Shown: positions 15,512 to 24,175 of the stretch, in pieces
How the letters are laid out: each line of letters opens with the position of its first letter
How positions within the stretch are numbered: position 1 is the stretch's first letter
NCBI GenBank assembly: GCA_947625375.1
Contig: CANQOC010000010.1
Span: 1 to 64,000, forward strand
Origin: an uncultured Clostridia bacterium
Lineage (GTDB): Bacteria > Bacillota > Clostridia > Oscillospirales > Ruminococcaceae
DNA: 64,000 nucleotides
Direction: 5' to 3'
Notes under the pieces: generated by a model
What the model saw: the letters and a program-made list of their open reading frames with translations, nothing else
Told to the model about the DNA's origin: nothing
Database searches by the model: none
Made by a program: the position numbers and the translations under genes

Positions 15512-16256
15512 TTATGCGCTCATATGCACGAGAACGCGCCACAATCGCCGACACATAGCCGGCAATATAGTTTGACCTTGCAAAGCTTAGAACGGCTTAG
15601 AAGTACCTTGTAATTCGTCTATGCGCTTATCGTTGCGCAACTATATTGACCCCGATATATACCCGAAAACCTCAAATCAATTCTAAGGGGTCTACAATGC
15701 GCTACAATCGACTTTTGACCTTATACACCAAACTATACCCGCAAAGGCTTAGAACGTCTTAAAAGTGCCTTTAAATCGACGTGAGCGCGATATAAGAATT
15801 AAAACAGACTTGCGCCGAAAGTATAAGAGAATCCGCAACGGTTGCAAGCGCATTTTTCAAGCGCATTTTTGCTAAATTCTGGGAGTAAAATCTGTTTAAA
15901 TTATTGACGAATGGAAGAATCTAACAAAATGAAACATCGACGGAGAGGCGGTAAATCTGCGTTCTGAGGCGTTCTAATTTTAGGCGTATGTTATCACTCC
16001 TCGACCTCGGAAAGCTCAGAGAGGGCAAGAAGAAGCTCTCAGCGACCCCCATTTTTTGGAAAATCGGCACATGAAACTAGATTTTTTTCCACCGATATTT
16101 TTCCCAAACCCTTAAATCCATTTTCCGCTCAAAAACCATTAGTATTCTAATGCTTTTTTCAATTCAAATCATTTCAAGGTGAAATTATACTCTTAATTCT
16201 ACCCTTGAAAAACTCATTCAAATTTAAATGCTTTTTTTGCTAAAACCAACAAAGGC
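15512..16256. other. Gene-free stretch with short degenerate repeats
   Basis: No intact gene is apparent. A unit of the form CTTAGAACG...CTTA(A)AAGTGCCTT...AATTCGTC appears near 15588 and 15745 and again, degenerate, near 13105-13165. GATATATACCCG and GTTGCGCAAC copies link this stretch to the regulatory region at 12.7-13.0 kb. It may be duplicated origin or control DNA. Confidence 0.5.
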
Positions 16257-16298
16257 AAAACCAGTACCCTAATTCGGGGGAGTGGTTCTAACTATAAA
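16257..16298 (+). repeat. 42-bp leader repeat, copy B
   Basis: Second copy of the foldable leader at 12539-12580. Here it ends 12 bp before an ATG with GGAG between, so it is positioned as the 5' leader of the split zinc-protein gene. Confidence 0.7.
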
Positions 16299-16309
16299 GG
16301 AGAAATTAT

Positions 16310-16395
16310 ATGGACGACGAAAAAATTATATCACCTTTACGCGCAATAAGATTAAAATGTTTGGACTGCTGCGGAGGCTATCGCTCCGAAGTAGG
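16310..16395 (+). pseudogene. N-terminal half of the split phage zinc-protein gene
   Basis: With GGAGAAATTAT before ATG, the plus strand encodes MDDEKIISPLRAIRLKCLDC then CGGYRSEV, the start of the small phage CLDCCGG zinc-knuckle family. After GAAGTAG the reading frame continues into unrelated sequence. Flipping 15430-16393 would join GAAG to TAGCTAATTGT and give an uninterrupted EVANCPITDC junction in frame with 15282-15430. Confidence 0.75.
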
Positions 16396-16433
16396 CTTAT
16401 CATTGCATATAAACTTAGTATTGCTCTTTCCGC

Positions 16434-16456
16434 TCAAATGTGGTAAACTTGTGGTA
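16434..16456. repeat. Right element end: arm-type repeat
   Basis: TCAAATGTGGTAAA and a second TGTGGTA, 11 bp after the first, repeat the sequence at 302-325. Beyond it base composition shifts toward that of the host. Confidence 0.55.
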
Positions 16457-16545
16457 GAGATTTTTTGTAATCTCTCAAAAACTACTATATATTGTGTCCT
16501 TTCTGCCGTTTTCATCAATATACAGTGCTTTTTGATTTTGGGATT

Positions 16546-16569
16546 AACAATCCTGTGGACTGTTTTTTT
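16546..16569 (+). terminator. Intrinsic terminator, right host flank
   Basis: AACAATCC-TGT-GGACTGTT followed by a T-run. It mirrors the hairpin at 174-195. A second GC-rich hairpin (GGGGTCGC...GCGACCCC) follows at 16574-16602. Confidence 0.65.
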
Positions 16570-16725
16570 AAGAGGGGTCGCTCTGCAAGATAGGGCGACC
16601 CCTTAAGATTCCGTCATGCGACAGCATGGCGGCACCTTCGTCCCCCGTCATCTGCCATCACCCAAAATCTTCTTTCACGTCCGAAACTCGGCGCAAACTA
16701 CAGCGCAGGCGCGGGGAAATTGTGC

Positions 16726-16731
16726 TATAAT
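16726..16731 (+). promoter_or_regulatory. Extended -10 promoter for the PAP2 gene
   Basis: TGCTATAAT is a full extended -10 element 45 bp before the start codon. No good -35 is visible, which is common for extended -10 promoters. Confidence 0.55.
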
Positions 16732-16775
16732 GTACATATGTGCCGCAGGGCGCAAAAAATGTTAAGGAGATTGTT

Positions 16776-17753
16776 ATGGACATTGAATATCTTTTGCTGC
16801 TCCAGCGGTTCCGCGAGGCGACCGGCGGAGTGCTCGACGGATTTATGGAGCTTGTGACGAAGCTCGGCGAGGCGCCGAAGGTGACGCTTTTGATTGCGGC
16901 GCTGTATTGGTGCTTCGACAAGCGCGAGGGTCTCTATCTTATGATTACGTTCTATTATAACCGCGTCATCAACGGATTTCTGAAGATTACGGCCTGTGTC
17001 TACCGCCCGTGGATTCGCGATTCAAGGGTCGTGCCGGTGCCCGGGGCGATAGCGGACGCGACCGGCTATTCGTTCCCGAGCGGTCATTCCGCAAACGCCT
17101 CGGCGTTCTTCGGCGGACTCGCGATGAAAAAAGAGCGGAAAGCTCCGTTCAGGATTGCGATGATACTGCTTGTGCTGCTGATTTGCTTCTCGCGTAACTA
17201 TCTCGGCGTTCACACGCCGCAGGACGTCGCCGTCTCGGTCGTCCTATCGGCTGTGCTGCTGTTCGCGTTCAGGCTCGTCATCGATTGGGTCGATAAGCAC
17301 CCGACGCTCGACTGGGTCGTGCTTCTTGCGGGCGCGGCGCTCTGTGTGATTCTGATTGTATACGCGTCGGTGAAGCCGTACCCCGTCGACTATAACGCGG
17401 CGGGCGAGATTATTGTCGACCCGAAAAAGATGTCGGTCGACTCGTTCAAGAACGCCGGAATGGGTCTCGGATTCATTCTCGGGTGGTTCTTAGAAAGGCG
17501 GTTTATCCGCTTCTCGACCGACGGAAACATTTTTGTAAGGATTATCCGCTACGCCGTCTGCATCTCGATATACTTAGTTTTAGAGGACTATGTCGCCCCG
17601 CTGATTCCGAACCTTATTTCGGGCGGATTCGGCAAGGCCGCCGAGCAGTTCGTGCTGATTCTCTACATCACCGCCGGCGCGCCGGTCATCATCAACCTGA
17701 TGAATTCGCTCGCGAAGAAAATCGGGAAGAGCGAGAAGACCGAGGAAAATTGA
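16776..17753 (+). CDS. PAP2-family membrane phosphatase
   Basis: A 325-residue integral membrane lipid phosphatase of the phosphatidic acid phosphatase type 2 family, likely acting on phosphatidic acid or an isoprenoid pyrophosphate at the outer face of the membrane. The three family motifs are visible: K-x6-RP in KITACVYRP, PSGH in YSFPSGHSANAS, and SR-x5-H-x3-D in SRNYLGVHTPQD. Several hydrophobic helices follow. The ATG at 16776 is chosen because AAGGAG lies at ideal spacing. It is monocistronic, with its own terminator at 17763. Confidence 0.88.
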   Translation: MDIEYLLLLQRFREATGGVLDGFMELVTKLGEAPKVTLLIAALYWCFDKREGLYLMITFYYNRVINGFLKITACVYRPWIRDSRVVPVPGAIADATGYSFPSGHSANASAFFGGLAMKKERKAPFRIAMILLVLLICFSRNYLGVHTPQDVAVSVVLSAVLLFAFRLVIDWVDKHPTLDWVVLLAGAALCVILIVYASVKPYPVDYNAAGEIIVDPKKMSVDSFKNAGMGLGFILGWFLERRFIRFSTDGNIFVRIIRYAVCISIYLVLEDYVAPLIPNLISGGFGKAAEQFVLILYITAGAPVIINLMNSLAKKIGKSEKTEEN

Positions 17754-17762
17754 TACGGAAAC

Positions 17763-17797
17763 GCCCCGCAGCTGCAAAGGCTGCGGGGTGATTTTTT
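17763..17797 (+). terminator. Terminator after the PAP2 gene
   Basis: CCCCGCAG-...-CTGCGGGG is followed by TGATTTTTT. It may also serve the converging AbrB-like gene. Confidence 0.8.
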
Positions 17798-17819
17798 CTG
17801 ACACTGATATTTTACGCCA

Positions 17820-18080
17820 TCATTTCTCCTCAAGGCTCGCGAAAAGCTTGTCGACGCTGTCGAAGACTGGCTGTTCTCCGGAGGCGATTTTTGCCTTCGC
17901 TTCGCTTATTTCCGCGCGAAGCTCGTCGACATATTTCTTCGGGTACACCACTACCGGCACAATGTGAATCTCGCCGTCCTTTTCAAAGATGTCGACCTTG
18001 TCGCCCTCGGTGAGTCCGAGGCTTGTGACAATCTCTTTCGGAATCGTAATCTGTGACTTAGTCCTGAATTCGGCTATCAT
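17820..18080 (-). CDS. AbrB/MazE-like DNA-binding protein
   Basis: An 86-residue protein with an N-terminal SpoVT/AbrB swapped-hairpin domain (RTKSQITIPKEIVTSLGL, then EGDKVDIFEKDGEIHIVPV). A helical tail (about residues 50-80) would be the dimer or toxin-binding region. Such proteins are antitoxins or transcription regulators. No toxin gene lies next to it, so it is an orphan. Its promoter overlaps an inverted repeat, which suggests autoregulation. Confidence 0.85.
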   Translation of the reverse strand: MIAEFRTKSQITIPKEIVTSLGLTEGDKVDIFEKDGEIHIVPVVVYPKKYVDELRAEISEAKAKIASGEQPVFDSVDKLFASLEEK

Positions 18081-18102
18081 AATAACATCTCCCGGTTAGA
18101 AA

Positions 18103-18150
18103 GTCGGAATTTCCTACCGACAGTATACCACATCCGCCGAAAAATTGCAA
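18103..18150 (-). promoter_or_regulatory. Promoter and operator of the AbrB-like gene
   Basis: On the minus strand TTGCAA (18145-18150), 17 bp, TATACT (18122-18127) preceded by TGG. GTCGG...CCGAC at 18103-18121 overlaps the start region and is a likely operator. Confidence 0.7.
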
Positions 18151-18189
18151 TACCCTCTAACTACTAACAACTAATCTCTAACAACTACC

Positions 18190-18218
18190 TTGACTCTACA
18201 CCGCAAATCACTTATACT
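18190..18218 (+). promoter_or_regulatory. Promoter of the GH3 gene
   Basis: TTGACT, 17 bp, TATACT. The upstream 18155-18190 contains short CTAACAACTA repeats. Confidence 0.75.
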
Positions 18219-18268
18219 AATCATAACAAAAACCGGCGGGAAGCGTTCAGTCCGAAAGGAGAGATTTT

Positions 18269-21022
18269 ATGAAATATCCGTTCAGAGATACCTCGCTCGC
18301 GATTGACGAGCGGGTAGACGACCTTGTTGCAAGGCTCACGCTTGACGAAAAAATTTCTATGCTGACGACGTGGCAGAAGGCGGTGCCCCGCCTCGGCGTC
18401 GGAGAGTGGCACATCGGCGCGGAGGTCGCGCGGGGATATGTCTCGCGGAACCCCGATAAGCCGACAACCGTCTTCCCCGAGCCGATTGGTCTCGCCGCGA
18501 CATTTGACCCCGCGCTGATGGAGTCGCTCGGCGAAATCGCGGGGAAGGAGGCGCGGATTCTTCACGCCGAGAACCCGAAGACAAACCTTATGCTCTGGGG
18601 GCCGACGGTCGACGCCTGCCGCGACCCGCGCTGGGGCAGAAATGAAGAGGGATACGGCGAGGACCCGTTCCTCACCGGCGAGATGAGCAAGGCATATACC
18701 GTCGGAATGGCGGGGCGCGACCCGAGATATATGCGGACAATTCCGACGCTGAAGCACTTTTTTGCGAACAACAACGAGCACCAGCGCGACCGCTGCAACG
18801 CAAACATCACCCCGCGCTGTAAATTTGAATACTACTATGAATTCTTCCGCCCGTCAATCGAGGAGGGCGGCGCGCGCTCGATGATGGCGTCGTATAACGA
18901 GATATCCGGCGTCCCGGCAATCCTCAATCCCGACCTCCGCCCGATAATAAAAGACAAGTGGGGTCTCGACTTTATCGTGACCGACGGCGGCGATTTTTCA
19001 CAGAACGTCACCGCGCACCGCTATTCTCTGAGCCATGCCGAGACGATAGCGCTCGCTTTAAAGGCGGGCACCGACATCATGACCGACGGCGCCGAAATCG
19101 TCTCCGCGGCGGCGTATGAAGCGCTCGAAAAGGGACTTATGACCGAGGAGGACATCGACCGCTCGCTTAAAAACAGCCTCCGCGCAAGGTTCAAGCTCGG
19201 CGAATTCGACCCGCCCGAAATGAACCCGTATTCGTCGCCCGACCCGTCCGAGATGGACTGCGGCGCACACCGCGAGGTCAATCACAGGGCGGCTCTCGAA
19301 CAGTTTGTGCTCTTGAAGAACAGCGGACTCCTGCCGCTGAAAAAGGGACTTAAAATCGCGGTCATCGGCGACATCGCGTCGCACAACTACATGGACTGGT
19401 ACACCGGCTGGTCGAGCTATAACGTCACCGTCCTCGACGGGTTGAAGAAGCTTTACGGCGGCGAAAACGTCGTCTATGACGACGGTCACGACAGGGTCGC
19501 GATTCGCTCGAAGCTCAACGGAAAATATCTCTCCGCCGACGCCGAGGGAAGCGTCTTCGCGTCGGCCGACAAGCCGTGCGCCGGCTCGGTCTTCATCAAG
19601 GCGGATTGGGGCGGCGAGGTCACATATAAGGTCGAATCGACCGGAAAATTCTTCACGACCGAGACGATGAAGGCGGACAGCGACACGACCTACCGCTGGT
19701 TCAATCAGGAAATCCTCCGCCCCTCGGACTCCGACGGCGGGCGGACATATCTGACCTACTTCAAGCGCTCCGTCCTCGGCGTCGACGGCGGCGGCAGGCT
19801 TGTACAGATGCCGATTAAAAACCCGAAACCCGAGACGCTCTTCGAGGAGGTCGTTGTTTCTGACGGTGCGGAAAGGGTCAGAGAGATTGCGAAAAACGCC
19901 GACGTCGTTATCGCCGTGCTCGGGAACAACCCGATGATAATCGCGCGGGAGTGCTATGACCGCAGCAGCCTTAGGCTCGCGCCGCATCAGTCCGAAATAT
20001 TCCGCGCCGCGGCGAATGTAAACAAAAACACCCTTCTGGCGATTGTCTCGGGGTATCCGTTCGCGATTTCGGATGAGGAAAAGCTCGCCTCGGCGGTCCT
20101 TTATTCGTCACATTCCGGACCCGAGCTCGGGAGCGCGTTCGCCGAGGTCGTTTCGGGTGAGTATAACCCCGCGGGAAGGCTTCCGCAGACCTGGTATCTC
20201 TCGGAGGACGACCTCCCGCCGATTACCGATTACGACATCATCGCGAACAGCTCTACATACCTCTATTTCAGGGGCGAAAAGCTCTATCCGTTCGGCTTCG
20301 GACTGAGTTATTCTGACTTTGTCTATTCGGACATGGAGCTGAAAAAGCTTTCGGACGGGATTGAGGTTTCGTTCAGCGTCAGAAACGTCTCGGATTGGGA
20401 CGGCGATGAGACCGCACAGGTTTATTTCAAGCCGCTCAGCCCGAGCGTGAAGCGTCCGGAAAAACAGCTTTGCGGCTTTGAAAGGCGGCTGATAAAGGCC
20501 GGCGAGACCGCGCGGTTCACCATTAAAATCGCCTACCGTCAGCTGAGGTTCTATGACGTCTCGCGGGAGAAATTCGCGGTCGAAAAGGGAAAATACCTGT
20601 TCGCGGTCGGGCCGTCGAGCGAGAATTTCCCGCTGTCCCGCGAGGTCGATATCCCCGGCGAGACGATTCCCCCGCGCGACCTCGGCAGGACGGTCAAGGC
20701 CATCAATTACGACACCTGCCGCGGCTCGCAGATGAAGTTTTCAAAGTACGGCGGCTTCTGGTACATGTCGGGCGGCGAGCTTATCTTCGACCGCGCGCGG
20801 CTGACCGGCAGGACCGTTCAGCTCAGATACGCGACCTCCGGAAGAAGCGGCAGGTTCAGGGCGCTCCACGGCAGTGAAACGGTCTGTGAAGCGGTCCTCC
20901 CCGCGACCGCCGGCGAAGCGGAGTTCAGATACATCACCCTCAAAATCAAGCCGAGCAGCGGCACAAAGCCGCTGACCCTCTGCCTCGACGGGATAACGCT
21001 GGCGGAGTTCAAGGTGGGATAA
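18269..21022 (+). CDS. Glycoside hydrolase family 3 beta-glycosidase
   Basis: A 917-residue cytoplasmic (no signal peptide) GH3 enzyme that would remove glucose or xylose from plant oligosaccharides. The N-terminal barrel contains GPTVDACRDPRWGRNEEGYG, KHFFANNNEH, and the nucleophile D239 in FIVTDGGDF. The alpha/beta sandwich and a C-terminal fibronectin-like domain (from about residue 690) follow. An extra domain of about 130 residues (about 410-540, VAIRSKLNGKYLSADAEGSV) interrupts the sandwich domain and looks like a beta-trefoil/fascin-type insert. A strong ribosome site (GAAAGGAG) precedes ATG. Sugar specificity cannot be set from sequence; xylosidase is likely given the nearby GH39 and GH51 genes. 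Confidence 0.9.
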   Translation: MKYPFRDTSLAIDERVDDLVARLTLDEKISMLTTWQKAVPRLGVGEWHIGAEVARGYVSRNPDKPTTVFPEPIGLAATFDPALMESLGEIAGKEARILHAENPKTNLMLWGPTVDACRDPRWGRNEEGYGEDPFLTGEMSKAYTVGMAGRDPRYMRTIPTLKHFFANNNEHQRDRCNANITPRCKFEYYYEFFRPSIEEGGARSMMASYNEISGVPAILNPDLRPIIKDKWGLDFIVTDGGDFSQNVTAHRYSLSHAETIALALKAGTDIMTDGAEIVSAAAYEALEKGLMTEEDIDRSLKNSLRARFKLGEFDPPEMNPYSSPDPSEMDCGAHREVNHRAALEQFVLLKNSGLLPLKKGLKIAVIGDIASHNYMDWYTGWSSYNVTVLDGLKKLYGGENVVYDDGHDRVAIRSKLNGKYLSADAEGSVFASADKPCAGSVFIKADWGGEVTYKVESTGKFFTTETMKADSDTTYRWFNQEILRPSDSDGGRTYLTYFKRSVLGVDGGGRLVQMPIKNPKPETLFEEVVVSDGAERVREIAKNADVVIAVLGNNPMIIARECYDRSSLRLAPHQSEIFRAAANVNKNTLLAIVSGYPFAISDEEKLASAVLYSSHSGPELGSAFAEVVSGEYNPAGRLPQTWYLSEDDLPPITDYDIIANSSTYLYFRGEKLYPFGFGLSYSDFVYSDMELKKLSDGIEVSFSVRNVSDWDGDETAQVYFKPLSPSVKRPEKQLCGFERRLIKAGETARFTIKIAYRQLRFYDVSREKFAVEKGKYLFAVGPSSENFPLSREVDIPGETIPPRDLGRTVKAINYDTCRGSQMKFSKYGGFWYMSGGELIFDRARLTGRTVQLRYATSGRSGRFRALHGSETVCEAVLPATAGEAEFRYITLKIKPSSGTKPLTLCLDGITLAEFKVG

Positions 21023-21027
21023 CAACT

Positions 21028-21060
21028 GCCCCGCAGCTGCAAGGACTGCGGGGCGCTTTT
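21028..21060. terminator. Bidirectional terminator between GH3 and CPBP genes
   Basis: GCCCCGCAG...CTGCGGGGC followed by TTTT lies between two converging genes. Confidence 0.75.
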
Positions 21061-21069
21061 AATGCGTTT

Positions 21070-21726
21070 TCACCCTAACATCACCGCCGCAGCAATCCCC
21101 GCCGTATTCCCGAGGATATGCGCGAGCGTACTCACGGCACAGTTGTCCGTCTTGCGGTAAATCACCGAGAAAATGAGGCTGTCGACGAATACGCCGGCGA
21201 CGTCGAAGAGCACGACCCCGACGTTCCCCGCCGCGATATGTCCCGCCGCAAAGACGGCCGACGACACGGCCGCGCAGAGCCAGAATGGGCACATCTTCAT
21301 GCCTTTTCCGAGGAAAAATCCCCGGTACGCGATTTCCTCGCCGAACGCCGCGATAACGACCTGAATTATCAGCAGGGCGATTTTGTCGAACGACAGAACC
21401 GACCCCGCGCGCTCCAAAATGTGTGCGGAAAATTCATCGCCGAAAATCAGTCTCCCGGCAGCGCAGCTCACAACCGCACTTGCTATCGGCAGAAGCGTCC
21501 AGATAATCACGCCCGGCTTTTTCAGGTCCGCCAAAACCGTGTTGAACCGCAGACCCGATTCGGCGCGCGGAGTTTTGGCGGCGGCCTCGGTGATAAAGAA
21601 AAACGCAAGCCCGACAAAGACCGAATAACCCGCGATTTTAGAGGACGGAACCGCCTTCGTCGCCGTCAGCAAAATCATTATCGGAATTCCGACTGCCGTT
21701 AAAATTTCAGCCTTTTTATTCTTCAT
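21070..21726 (-). CDS. CPBP (CAAX/Abi) family membrane protease
   Basis: A 218-residue multi-pass membrane protein with the three conserved blocks of the CPBP family: EE-x3-R in GEEIAYRGFFLGKG, F-x3-H in VFAAGHIAAG, and H-x3-N in LAHILGNTAG. Members process peptides or act in bacteriocin self-immunity. Its start overlaps the stop of the TetR gene by four bases, so the regulator and protease form one operon. Confidence 0.87.
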   Translation of the reverse strand: MKNKKAEILTAVGIPIMILLTATKAVPSSKIAGYSVFVGLAFFFITEAAAKTPRAESGLRFNTVLADLKKPGVIIWTLLPIASAVVSCAAGRLIFGDEFSAHILERAGSVLSFDKIALLIIQVVIAAFGEEIAYRGFFLGKGMKMCPFWLCAAVSSAVFAAGHIAAGNVGVVLFDVAGVFVDSLIFSVIYRKTDNCAVSTLAHILGNTAGIAAAVMLG

Positions 21727-22289
21727 TTTAACCCCTCCCGCGCCGCCGATTCCGCGCCTCTGTACGCACGCGTAAGCTGCGATTTTACCGTCTCCTCGTC
21801 GTAAATCAGCGAATTATTCGCGATGATGCTCGCGTAGCCGTGGACGAATAAAAACACCGTCACGAAGACCTCTTTGACCTGCGCCATGCTCATGCCGGAG
21901 GCCTCCCGCATCGCCGAAAGAACCGGCGCGAGCTCGTCGGCGTCAATCATTTCGAGCAGGGTCTTCCCGCCGAAATAATTCGACTGAAAAAGGAAGCGGA
22001 AAAGCTCCGTCTCCTCCGCCGCGAAACGGATATAATTCATCCCGATTTCGAGCATGACCTGCGGCCCTTTTATGTTCATCAGGTACTCGGAATGATAGCC
22101 GTCCGCCTTTTCATAAGCGGCTTTTTTCAGCTCCCCGACCGTCCCGAAGTGGTACATTACCGGCTGTGTCGAGCAGCAAAGTCTTTCCGCGACCGTCCGC
22201 GCGCTGATATACTCCCAGCCGTCCTCCCGCGCGACCGCGAACGCCGCGTCAATCACCATCTCTCTCGTGATTTTTGCCTTCGGCGGCAT
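21723..22289 (-). CDS. TetR-family transcriptional regulator
   Basis: A 188-residue repressor with an N-terminal HTH (MVIDAAFAVAREDGWEYISA, then RTVAERLCCSTQPVMYHFG). The C-terminal ligand domain contains LFRFLFQSNYF, similar to the WHG-type TetR family. It is translationally coupled to the CPBP protease gene, which it probably controls together with itself. Two TTATGTA direct repeats surround its promoter and may be its operator. Confidence 0.87.
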   Translation of the reverse strand: MPPKAKITREMVIDAAFAVAREDGWEYISARTVAERLCCSTQPVMYHFGTVGELKKAAYEKADGYHSEYLMNIKGPQVMLEIGMNYIRFAAEETELFRFLFQSNYFGGKTLLEMIDADELAPVLSAMREASGMSMAQVKEVFVTVFLFVHGYASIIANNSLIYDEETVKSQLTRAYRGAESAAREGLK

Positions 22290-22332
22290 GCCCCCATCTC
22301 CTTCGTTTTGTAATTCATGTTACATAACAGTA

Positions 22333-22361
22333 ATTATAATACATAATTTCAAGGTTGTCAA
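22333..22361 (-). promoter_or_regulatory. Consensus promoter of the tetR-CPBP operon
   Basis: On the minus strand TTGACA, 17 bp, TATAAT: a perfect sigma-A match. TTATGTA occurs on both sides of the -10, so a strong promoter is probably held off by the regulator. Confidence 0.8.
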
Positions 22362-22418
22362 GGGGAAAATTCGGCTTGATGCGATTGTTTCGGACACATT
22401 TGGGATTTTAAATCCTTG

Positions 22419-22447
22419 TTGCAATCTTTACCGAGCTATGCTATAAT
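22419..22447 (+). promoter_or_regulatory. Promoter of the patatin-like gene
   Basis: TTGCAA, 17 bp, TATAAT, about 55 bp before the start codon. Confidence 0.75.
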
Positions 22448-22501
22448 ATCCCTGTCGGATAATGTCCTTATCCCGAAATAAAAAGCGAAAGGTTGATAAA
22501 T

Positions 22502-23893
22502 ATGCTGACAAAAGACATCGGTCTTGTGCTCTGCGGAGGCGGGGCAAGGGGAGCTTTTCAGATTGGCGCTTGGAAGGCCCTCGAGGAACACGGTATTCTG
22601 GACCGCGTCGGCGCAATCGCGGGGACGTCGGTCGGCGGACTCAACGCGGTTCTGTTCGCGTTGGGCGATTACGGAATCGCACGGGAAATCTGGAGCAAGG
22701 TCAACTTTTCAAATATGCTGATACCGAACGAAGAAATCATCGACATATTTAAAGAGACGGCCGACAAGCGCCGGCAAGGTCAGGACATCGGCGAATTTTT
22801 GCTCGAACAGCTTGAATCGCCGGACGGATTAAGAATCAAGGGACTTTGTTCACCGAACGGTCTTGTAAATCTCATCAAGGAATATGTGCCGCTTGAAAAA
22901 CTCTATGATACCGATACCGAAATTTTTGTGACATCTCTTCTGACGGACGAGAATAAGCTGAGTTATATAAATCTCAAAAAGCTGGCTTCGACCGACGATA
23001 TTATAACCGCGCTTCTTGCTACATCCGCCCTTCCGTACATATATCCCGCGCAGAAATTTCAGGGGCATATCTGCCGCGACGGCGGAATCGTGAGATTCGG
23101 AAATATGCCGATAAAGCCGCTTTATGACCTCGGGTACAGAAAGATTGTGGTTGTGTCTTTAAACGACAGGTGCAACCCGGCGGCGTTTAACATCTCGAAG
23201 GACAAGAAGCATAAGATTATCATCAACCTTTACAAAGAATACCCCGGCTGTGAAATTACGGTCATAAAACCCCTTGAAAGCCTCGGCGGGCGCGAGGGCA
23301 CGGTCGATTTCCGTCAGTCTTCAATTCAGAAAAGGATTATCCACGGATATCTCGACGCGGATTATATGCTGGCGCAAAAGGAGCAGAATTCCGGCGGCGG
23401 GAATTATCTCTGCGTCATGCCGGCGCCGGACGCAAATTCGGTCGGAATATTTATCGACGGCAATAACACCCCGAAGCCGGCGGGTTACCGCCTTAAGCAC
23501 TATTTGCTTTCGCGCGGAATCAACGCGTATATTATCAGCGACAAGAAAGATATTCCGAAATTCCCCGGCAAGGTTATCATCGTCGGTCACAACATTTTTG
23601 CAAAGGACGAAATTAAAAAGCTCGACCTGAAATATAACGAATTCGGCATGAAATACGGCTTTAACGACAAGTTCTGCGTTGTTCAGGCGAGAAAAAGCGA
23701 GCTTAAGGCGATAGGGTCTGAGGAATTCGGAGAATTTTATAACAAAAAAATCGCAGAGTTCCCCGACATGACCGAAAAATACGGGTTGCCGCTTACATAT
23801 GAGCACGGCGAAAAGCTGATTTGCAGATATCAGTACGACCTGCTCATGCCGTTATTTGTGAAAAACGGACTCGGGGAGTTTTTGAAGAAATAA
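22502..23893 (+). CDS. Patatin-like phospholipase
   Basis: A 463-residue cytoplasmic acyl hydrolase. The patatin domain covers about residues 1-260: oxyanion loop GGGARGAFQIG, nucleophile elbow GTSVGG and catalytic DGG in CRDGGIVRFG. This Ser-Asp dyad cleaves lipid esters. The C-terminal 200 residues are unassigned, with an alpha/beta look. The ATG at 22502 is preferred to TTG nine bases upstream because AAAGG lies nine bases before it. It is monocistronic and followed by a remnant gene. Confidence 0.85.
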   Translation: MLTKDIGLVLCGGGARGAFQIGAWKALEEHGILDRVGAIAGTSVGGLNAVLFALGDYGIAREIWSKVNFSNMLIPNEEIIDIFKETADKRRQGQDIGEFLLEQLESPDGLRIKGLCSPNGLVNLIKEYVPLEKLYDTDTEIFVTSLLTDENKLSYINLKKLASTDDIITALLATSALPYIYPAQKFQGHICRDGGIVRFGNMPIKPLYDLGYRKIVVVSLNDRCNPAAFNISKDKKHKIIINLYKEYPGCEITVIKPLESLGGREGTVDFRQSSIQKRIIHGYLDADYMLAQKEQNSGGGNYLCVMPAPDANSVGIFIDGNNTPKPAGYRLKHYLLSRGINAYIISDKKDIPKFPGKVIIVGHNIFAKDEIKKLDLKYNEFGMKYGFNDKFCVVQARKSELKAIGSEEFGEFYNKKIAEFPDMTEKYGLPLTYEHGEKLICRYQYDLLMPLFVKNGLGEFLKK

Positions 23894-23915
23894 TTATGTG
23901 AAAGGCGGATTGCAT

Positions 23916-23978
23916 ATGAAAATTTTAGGCAGCATTGTCGGCGACATCGCGACTTCGCCGTGCTCACCGCTTTTATAA
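23916..23978 (+). pseudogene. N-terminal remnant of an ADP-ribosylglycohydrolase-like gene
   Basis: With GAAAGGCGG before ATG, the sequence encodes MKILGSIVGDIATSPCSPLL and then stops. MKILGSIVGDIA is typical of the start of DraG-type ADP-ribosylglycohydrolases, but nothing of the rest remains. The following 130 bases up to the hsd promoter hold no recognisable gene. This suggests a deletion when the restriction operon arrived. Confidence 0.45.
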
Positions 23979-24106
23979 ATAAGCCATCCAAGGCGCGAAA
24001 AATATGAAATACGGTACTATAACCGCTCCCTGTCCCTATTCGGAGGCAGAGGGCGGATTTATTGTCTACGAGTACGTTTTTTTGGACGTCAAAAGGAATT
24101 TTTTTG

Positions 24107-24135
24107 TTGCCAAGACCCGCGTGATATGTTATAAT
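24107..24135 (+). promoter_or_regulatory. Promoter of the hsdMSR operon
   Basis: TTGCCA, 17 bp, TATAAT, about 40 bp before hsdM. Confidence 0.78.
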
Positions 24136-24175
24136 GCAAATAATCGGAAGCGAATATTATCGATAGGAGCAAAAA

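Noticed and set aside
16546-16602. Inverted terminal repeats of a transposon (match to 166-195)
   Set aside because: The similarity is confined to common AACAGTCC/GGACTGTT terminator hairpins. The integrase-type end repeats lie further in, at 302 and 16434.
19058-19987. 309-residue open frame opposite the GH3 gene
   Set aside because: Shadow frame: no start signal, Arg/Val/Asp-rich composition from reading GC-rich codons backwards. The same reasoning excludes the long frames opposite hsdM, MATE, GH5 and GH51.
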